NCBI GenBank assembly: GCA_947175335.1
Contig: CAMWMF010000015.1
Coordinates: 1-46,871 of the forward strand
Source: an uncultured Clostridia bacterium
GTDB lineage: Bacteria; Bacillota; Clostridia; Christensenellales; Pumilibacteraceae
DNA: 46,871 nt
Reading direction: 5' to 3'
Positions 41,154-46,871 of the stretch are shown here, one piece after another. Under the pieces are notes generated by a model. The model saw only the letters and a list, made by a program, of their open reading frames with translations, ran no database searches and was not told the origin of the DNA. The first letter of the stretch is position 1. Each line of letters begins with the position of its first letter. The position numbers and the translations under genes were made by a program.

Positions 41154-44100
41154 ATGAAAAAACGTCTTTTAGTATTTATAACGGCGGCAATTATGTTGCT
41201 TTGCACGGCGGCATTCGCCATGGTAGGTTGCGGCTCGGATGCCGAAAAGCTCGAATACAGTGTAACTGTGCTTGCGCCCGACGGCAATCCGCAAAAGGAC
41301 GTAACCGTATCGTGGCAGCAGTCGGGCAAGACGCATGGCAGCGCCGTAACGGGTGAGGACGGAGTTGCAACGGCTATGGTTCCCGCAGGCACGTACAAGG
41401 TGGTGCTGTCGGGTATGGGCGACGGTTTGTCATACGACGATATATCCGTTACTTCCTCGATGCGCGAGATTACTCTTCAGCTTCAGGCTGTAAAGATTAC
41501 GTATACCGCTACCGTAATGGACAAAACGGGCGCGCCGGCTGCCGGCGTTACCGTAACATGGGCTAACGACAACGGCATAGGCGGTACGGCCGTAACAGGC
41601 GCGGACGGCAAGGCTGAATGCGAGCTCAATTACGACGAGTACACCGTTACCGTGTCCAATCTTCCCAACGGAAATATTTATACCGACACCAAGACGGTAA
41701 CGGGCAAAGCGCCGACCGCCGTAATAGAATTGCGCGACGGCATGGCGGATAGCTATACCGTAACCGTGCGCAGCGCGGGCGGGCTTAAACTTAAAGACGT
41801 GACGGTTTTTGTATACAGCGGCACAAGGCCTATTTATTCGAACAAGACCGACGCTAACGGTATTCTTGCATTCGATTTGCCTGCGGACAATTATACCGTG
41901 CGCATACCTAACGTTCAGGAGGGATATACCGTAACTTCCACCCCCACTCTTACGTCGACGGTACGGCAAGGCGAGGTGGTGCTTACGTCCGAGGTAATAC
42001 TCGACACTCCGCCTGCGCCCAGCGCCACCGCGGCGACCTATGTCATAGGCGACATAATTCACGACTATGAATGGATTACGCCTTATGAAGTGAATGGCGC
42101 AAAGGAAAAATATTCCATTGCCAAGATTTTGGAAACCAAGCAAGCGGTTGTCATCAACAACTGGGGCACGGAATGCTCATGGTGCGTTAAAGAAATGCCG
42201 GCGATGGAGGAAGTGTACGATAAGTTAAAGGACAAAATCGAGTTGCTGGCCATAAGCAATTATCAGGGCGGCGATTCGGAAGCGACAATAGTCGATTATC
42301 GCAACGCCAACGGCTATTCGTTCCCGATGATGCGCGACTACAACTCGTTTGCATTGCGGTTCCAAATAACAGGCTTCCCCACGACTATCATAATCGACCG
42401 TTACGGCGCGATTGCTCATGTCGAATCGGGCGCGGTTACCGCGGCGGAAGTATGGGAGCGGTTAATCAACAAATTCATCGGCGATAACTACGTGCAAACG
42501 TTCACGCCAGGCGACAAGGTGAGCGAATCTATCAACACCGAAATGTCAAGGCCCGACATAACCGTGCCCGCCGACCATTACGAAAAGGTGACTGCGGCAA
42601 TCAACAACTTTACGGCGACAGACGACATGTACGTCAACTGGTACGGCGAAACGAAAAACGATATGATGTGGCCGTTTATACTCAAAACGGAGGAAGGCGT
42701 GTCGGATACCGAAGAGGTTTTGTGTTCGTCCAACTCCAAAAAACCCAACTCGATGTCCGCGCTTTACGCCACCGTCAAAATGCCGGCAGGCAAGGTGCTT
42801 GCGTTTGATTATTACAGCCAAACCGAAACGGACACCGATATTTTGTCGGCGGTTTGGGACGGCAGGATGGTAGTTAAGCAAATATCGGGCACATCCGGCG
42901 GCTGGAAAACATGCTACTTGTACGCAGAGCTTACCGAGGACGAACATGGTTTGGGCTTGTCGTATATCAAAAACAATACCAGAGATATCGGCTTGGACAA
43001 CGTATATATTCGCAACGTTCGGTTTGAGGACGTGTCCGCAATGAACGGTGTGGATATGCTGCGCTATGCGGCATACGGCACGCCCGACGAGGACGATACC
43101 GAGTATCCGCACTACGTGGGCGTGGAGCTTGTAGACGGCTACTATCACGTAAAGCTCGGCGAATTGGAAAACAGCCAATATGCCGGAAACGACGAAAAGC
43201 CCATGCTGTTTGCCAACATGACCGGCGTAACTAATTGGAGCATAAATTCTGTTTCGGAGCTTATATATGCAGAGGACGCGGTAAAAGGCGGATATGCATA
43301 CAAATGCAACATGACCAAGAACGGTCAAACATACAACTACCGCAACGACCTTATAACTTACTGCCGCGCAGCAACCGCGTCGGATATACCCGGCTTTGTG
43401 CCGGTAGACGAGGAGCTTAGCGCAATGCTCAAAGCGTTTACCGCCGAAGTAGAAGGCAGCTCGGCGCGCGCCAATGCGTGGTTGGAGCTGTGCAGCTTCT
43501 ATTCGCACTACGGCGAGGGCGAGTATATACGCAATCCCATAATAGGACTTACCACCAAAACGGCGATCCCCGTCGAGTTGGCTGCCGAAACCACGGCCGA
43601 CCTTACTCGAGAAATGGCGCCGTTCCCCACGCTTATTTACACGTTCACGCCCGAAGAGAGTGCGGTGTACAGAATAGAGTCGTTGTTGCCCGCGGACAGC
43701 CAGCAGGCTGCGCAGGTTTGGCTGTACGACGACGGTACCGACCCCGACCACGCGCTTGTTTACAGCGGCGACAATCGCATGGTGCGCGACGGTGTGAACG
43801 AGCATAACTTTGTCGTGTACAGATACTTGACCGCCGGGCACAAGTACTATATAGAAGTAGCATTCCTCATGCAGGAGATGGGTCAGCTGGACTTTAGGGT
43901 AACCAAAGTCGAACAGCCGGTAACCGAGCTGGTGCCGTGCTCGTCTAGCGACTTCGTAGGCATACTCGGTCCGGACGGCGAATCCATAATCGGCCACGAG
44001 CTTTCGTATGCGGTTACGTACTACAAGGACAGCGAAGGTTACTACCGCGTCGGCGATGAAAACGACAAGCATGACGACGATCCGTATATTTACCTTGACG

Positions 44101-44552
44101 TCAAGTATCCCACGTCGGTCTCGTTATCGTTCACGGCACTTGCGAAACAAAACGTAAAGGTTCCGTACCAAAACAAATATTGCGACTTTGGTACTTTCGA
44201 TTTCCGTTACAGAATAGCATACAGCTACAAGTATAACGGCGCTAACGTGGAACCGACGTTGCTCGGCTACGTTGTGGACTATGACTTGACGCAACCAAAC
44301 CACGGCATCGAGGGCAGGGAGTATAAGGACTACACCGCTATAGTAAATGGCTATATCGAGCAGTCCAAAGATACCGACGGACTTGTCAAGGTCAACGACG
44401 AAATCAAAGACATGCTTACTCTGTTTATAGAAACGCGCGTCAACCCGCTAAACGTTTACGACAACGGCACTATCGAATACGATAAGGCGCTCGACAACGA
44501 GTGGCTTAGACTGTGCTGGTATTACAGAGTGTACAACGAGCAAAACCCTTAA
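41154..44552 (+). CDS. Large lipoprotein with SpaA-like repeats and a TlpA-type thioredoxin domain
   Basis: 1132 aa from ATG 41154 after AGAGAGGG. Signal peptide MKKRLLVFITAAIMLLCTAAFA precedes lipobox MVGC, predicting an outer-face lipid anchor. Three carboxypeptidase-regulatory/SpaA-like beta repeats (about 30-110, 115-195, 200-285) each show the pattern YTVTV, GVTVTW, TGADGKA, YTVTVSNLP. A thioredoxin-like TlpA/ResA domain follows (about 325-445): VVINNWGTECSWCVKEMP holds the redox pair Cys341/Cys344, and GFPTTIIIDRYG the cis-proline loop. The rest is beta-rich, including a segment around 830-940 (VYRIESLLP, GHKYYIEVAF) like bacterial pre-peptidase C-terminal domains. TlpA-type proteins reduce disulfides outside the membrane; fusion to an adhesin-like stalk is unusual. 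The leader carries a possible attenuator. Confidence 0.92.
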   Translation: MKKRLLVFITAAIMLLCTAAFAMVGCGSDAEKLEYSVTVLAPDGNPQKDVTVSWQQSGKTHGSAVTGEDGVATAMVPAGTYKVVLSGMGDGLSYDDISVTSSMREITLQLQAVKITYTATVMDKTGAPAAGVTVTWANDNGIGGTAVTGADGKAECELNYDEYTVTVSNLPNGNIYTDTKTVTGKAPTAVIELRDGMADSYTVTVRSAGGLKLKDVTVFVYSGTRPIYSNKTDANGILAFDLPADNYTVRIPNVQEGYTVTSTPTLTSTVRQGEVVLTSEVILDTPPAPSATAATYVIGDIIHDYEWITPYEVNGAKEKYSIAKILETKQAVVINNWGTECSWCVKEMPAMEEVYDKLKDKIELLAISNYQGGDSEATIVDYRNANGYSFPMMRDYNSFALRFQITGFPTTIIIDRYGAIAHVESGAVTAAEVWERLINKFIGDNYVQTFTPGDKVSESINTEMSRPDITVPADHYEKVTAAINNFTATDDMYVNWYGETKNDMMWPFILKTEEGVSDTEEVLCSSNSKKPNSMSALYATVKMPAGKVLAFDYYSQTETDTDILSAVWDGRMVVKQISGTSGGWKTCYLYAELTEDEHGLGLSYIKNNTRDIGLDNVYIRNVRFEDVSAMNGVDMLRYAAYGTPDEDDTEYPHYVGVELVDGYYHVKLGELENSQYAGNDEKPMLFANMTGVTNWSINSVSELIYAEDAVKGGYAYKCNMTKNGQTYNYRNDLITYCRAATASDIPGFVPVDEELSAMLKAFTAEVEGSSARANAWLELCSFYSHYGEGEYIRNPIIGLTTKTAIPVELAAETTADLTREMAPFPTLIYTFTPEESAVYRIESLLPADSQQAAQVWLYDDGTDPDHALVYSGDNRMVRDGVNEHNFVVYRYLTAGHKYYIEVAFLMQEMGQLDFRVTKVEQPVTELVPCSSSDFVGILGPDGESIIGHELSYAVTYYKDSEGYYRVGDENDKHDDDPYIYLDVKYPTSVSLSFTALAKQNVKVPYQNKYCDFGTFDFRYRIAYSYKYNGANVEPTLLGYVVDYDLTQPNHGIEGREYKDYTAIVNGYIEQSKDTDGLVKVNDEIKDMLTLFIETRVNPLNVYDNGTIEYDKALDNEWLRLCWYYRVYNEQNP

Positions 44553-44555
44553 TAT

Positions 44556-44588
44556 AATTCGGAATTATGAATTCGGAATTCGGAATTA
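44556..44588. repeat. 33-nt GAATT repeat, plus orientation
   Basis: An exact reverse complement of the copy at 31226-31258. It starts 4 nt after the lipoprotein stop codon; no terminator is evident between the two lipoprotein genes. Confidence 0.88.
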
Positions 44589-44659
44589 AAGAAGTCAAAT
44601 TTATTAGTTATTATCGTCTGAATATATGGACGTAAAAAAATTTTTCAGGAGGCAAAAAC

Positions 44660-46871
44660 ATGACAAAACTGCGTAACAAAATAGTGCTTGTACTTTTAGC
44701 GCTTTGTCTTGCCGTGTGCGCCGGGCTGTTTGTGGCTTGCGGCGGCGACACGCCCCAGGACAACTCTGTTACATACACTGTCACTGTCAAGGCGGGGGAT
44801 TCCGCTGCAGAGGGTGTAAAGGTTACGGTCAAAAAGGGCTCGACCATACTCGGTAAGCCCGTAACAACAGGCGCCGACGGCAAGGCGGAATTTTCTCTTG
44901 CCGAGGACGCCGGCTATACGGTCACACTGGACGACCTTCCCAGAGGCTATAAGGTAGCGGACGGCGCCGAACTCAAATTCGACGGACGCAATCTTACGGT
45001 CACGTTGGAGGAAAAGCCTGCGTCGTACACAATCAAGCTTGTCAATTACGATAACACCGCGTACACGGCGGCGGGCGTATTGGTGGGCATTTGCACGGTA
45101 GAGAGCAACAACTGCCTCGAACTTGTGGAGCCCGATGCAAACGGTATCGTCAAAATTTACGACGCGACCAAGACCGATTACCACATCCAAATCAAAGGTC
45201 TTCCCGCAGGCTACGCTTTTGAGAGCGACGGCACATATGCTTTGCAGCAAAACGCCGCAGGCAGATATCTCGATGCACAGCTTAACAAGGAATACGTAAG
45301 CCTTTCCGCTACCGTTGTCGAGCAAACAATAAAAATTTATCCCGTCAACGTCATAAAGCTTACCGACGCAATCAAGATTTCCGACGCGGAGCTTGAAAGC
45401 GATTATTGGTATGTAGAAGGCATGTCGGCATACAAAATGAATATCGCGGTTGAGGCAAATTCCACTGTCTACTACGAGTATACGGCGGATTACAGCGGCG
45501 ATTACTATTTCTATTCCGATAAGCCTGATGAGTTGATTTGCAAGCTGAACGAGTCGTTCTTGCTCGGTGACAGCCATTTGTCGGGCAACGGCATGTTTAA
45601 TCCGCCTGTAACGTTGGAAAAGGGTAAAAAGTATTACCTTAACGTTACCAACAACGGCGATGAAAAAGTGACCGCCGAAACGATATTGTCAACTCCGTAC
45701 GCCACCTATACGACGGTAACCGGAGCGGGCACTGTCAAGGCCGAAGTAAACAAGCAGGACAAATGCGCTGTTATTGAGCTTGAACCTACGGCCGGCTCCA
45801 CATATAAGCTGACCGTCAACGGCAACGGCGCTGTCAAACAAACGATGTCTGCGAATGAAGACTGCGAGTTTGAAGACGCCGATTACACAAACGGCAAAGA
45901 GTTGACCGTTAAGTACACCGAGGAAATGCAGGGCAATCTTTACTTTGCCGTATCGGTCAAGACTGACAGTTATCCCGCGGCGGTCGACGTAAAAATCGAA
46001 AGAATCGGCACCCACACCAACGAAACGGTTGTTGTTAAGAGTACCGTGTTTACGCAGGCGCCCGCCAAGCCCGAGGGCAAAGAACTTGCCTCCGTTGCCT
46101 CGGACGAAACGCTTGTAAAGGGTGATGACGGTTACTACCATATAGGGTCTAAGGACGGCGAATTGGTCATGGTTGCACTCACCAAAGCATTCGGCGTCAA
46201 CTCCGACGGAATTATCTACATGGAAAGATGGAATCATAAATCGTCCAGTGTGTACGTCATTGACGTAACGTCGGTTGAAGATCAAGCAAACGCAAACAAG
46301 GGCAAGTCATTCAAGGATTACCGCCTTGTGCTTAGAGGTTTTAACGAATTCAACGTACAGCAAGAAGGCCTTATTAGTTATACGTATATTATCCCCACCG
46401 ATTTGGAAGAAGATACATACTACTATGCCAACTACGTCAACGAGGATGGTGCATACCCGCTCGATGATTTACTCAAAGATTTCCTGACCGGATTTGCCGA
46501 CACGCTTGGTACAGATTGGTTGTTTGCTTGCGGCTACTACGACGTACCGCAGGATGACGATCCGATTGTCGGCGAATACAGCACGGAAGACGGTGCATTT
46601 ACCCTTACGATAGATAACAACAATCAATTTGTTATCATGGACGTAGGCGAGGGTATGGAATACGTTTCCGGAACATGGAGCAAAACCGGCAATGAGTATA
46701 CATTCATAATCCCTAACGATTATTTTAACAGCGTAATGGCGTACGCAGACGGAGAAATCACGTTTAGCGATATCTTTAATGAGGATCCGTTGACATTTGC
46801 AAAAGTCGAAGCAGATGATCCGATTGTCGGCGAATACAGCACGGAAGACGGCGCATTTACCCTTTCCATAT
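44660..46871 (+). CDS. Large lipoprotein with SpaA-like repeats, 3' end outside window
   Basis: At least 737 aa. The ATG at 44660 follows CAGGAGG by 7 nt. Signal peptide MTKLRNKIVLVLLALCLAVCAG and lipobox FVAC (Cys27) predict an outer-face lipid anchor. Residues about 38-115 are a SpaA/Cna-B-like repeat (YTVTVKAGDSAAEGVKVTVK, TTGADGKAEFSLAED) clearly akin to those of the upstream lipoprotein. A second such repeat follows (about 118-215). Later segments are beta-rich, with YYEYTADYSGDYYFY and KKYYLNVTNNG resembling carbohydrate- or PPC-like domains. From about residue 634 a module starting DDPIVGEYSTEDGAF begins, and a second copy starts 86 residues on; the window ends inside that copy. There is no thioredoxin motif in the visible part. 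It is probably a paralogue of the upstream gene and may share its transcript. Confidence 0.9.
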   Translation, partial: MTKLRNKIVLVLLALCLAVCAGLFVACGGDTPQDNSVTYTVTVKAGDSAAEGVKVTVKKGSTILGKPVTTGADGKAEFSLAEDAGYTVTLDDLPRGYKVADGAELKFDGRNLTVTLEEKPASYTIKLVNYDNTAYTAAGVLVGICTVESNNCLELVEPDANGIVKIYDATKTDYHIQIKGLPAGYAFESDGTYALQQNAAGRYLDAQLNKEYVSLSATVVEQTIKIYPVNVIKLTDAIKISDAELESDYWYVEGMSAYKMNIAVEANSTVYYEYTADYSGDYYFYSDKPDELICKLNESFLLGDSHLSGNGMFNPPVTLEKGKKYYLNVTNNGDEKVTAETILSTPYATYTTVTGAGTVKAEVNKQDKCAVIELEPTAGSTYKLTVNGNGAVKQTMSANEDCEFEDADYTNGKELTVKYTEEMQGNLYFAVSVKTDSYPAAVDVKIERIGTHTNETVVVKSTVFTQAPAKPEGKELASVASDETLVKGDDGYYHIGSKDGELVMVALTKAFGVNSDGIIYMERWNHKSSSVYVIDVTSVEDQANANKGKSFKDYRLVLRGFNEFNVQQEGLISYTYIIPTDLEEDTYYYANYVNEDGAYPLDDLLKDFLTGFADTLGTDWLFACGYYDVPQDDDPIVGEYSTEDGAFTLTIDNNNQFVIMDVGEGMEYVSGTWSKTGNEYTFIIPNDYFNSVMAYADGEITFSDIFNEDPLTFAKVEADDPIVGEYSTEDGAFTLSI
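46559..46871 (+). repeat. 258-bp tandem repeat at the lipoprotein 3' end
   Basis: The run from 46559 (GATCCGATTGTCGGCG) recurs at 46817 with only a few differences over 50 bases, a period of 258 nt or 86 codons. Further copies may lie beyond the window edge. Confidence 0.85.

Overview
The window (about 47 kb) looks like chromosomal DNA of a Gram-positive Clostridia-like gut bacterium. Support for this: a DnaD-type and a DnaI/DnaC-type primosomal protein side by side, several lipoproteins with monoderm-type lipobox signals, giant repeat-rich surface proteins of the kind seen in gut Firmicutes, an SbcCD pair, and the IscU-like/GGGtGRT gene pair common in anaerobic Clostridia. No rRNA, tRNA, phage, IS transposase or CRISPR array is visible. 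The species cannot be named from the sequence.

Layout. (1) 1-5044: 3' part of a very large Cys-rich secreted repeat protein, open at the left edge, closed by a bidirectional terminator. (2) 5114-28226: a surface-protein locus. A divergent MerR-family regulator faces a 1985-aa beta-helix membrane protein; between them is a promoter with the 19-bp spacer typical of MerR targets. Then come a 76-aa coiled-coil protein, a 4648-aa MBG-repeat membrane protein and, overlapping it by one base, a 518-aa membrane protein with a duplicated cytoplasmic domain. (3) 28403-31009: a lipoprotein ending in a DUF6273-like domain, and an MmcQ/YjbR-family protein. (4) 31291-37642: primosomal genes on the minus strand, divergent from sbcD-sbcC with overlapping promoters. 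(5) 37846-40748: a membrane-anchored probable beta-propeller protein (minus strand) and the IscU-like/GGGtGRT pair. (6) 40749-46871: a structured leader or small RNA candidate, a lipoprotein with a TlpA-type thioredoxin domain, and a related lipoprotein that runs off the right edge.

How they fit together. The striking part is 6082-28226. All three large proteins cross the membrane once and carry sizeable cytoplasmic parts: a tail ending in a ribosomal protein L15 (uL15)-like domain, a lysine/alanine-rich histone-H1-like tail, and an acidic linker followed by two copies of an unrecognised domain of about 120 residues. This suggests a surface apparatus with an internal face that can contact ribosomes or nucleic acid, with at least the first gene under MerR-type control. 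That system-level reading is inference. A second theme is Cys/His-rich repeats on exported proteins (genes ending 5044, 12039 and 30313) in the same window as an extracytoplasmic thioredoxin-like lipoprotein.

Intergenic regions carry a dispersed 33-nt repeat built from GAATT units (six full-length copies and one partial), several of them next to long palindromic elements.
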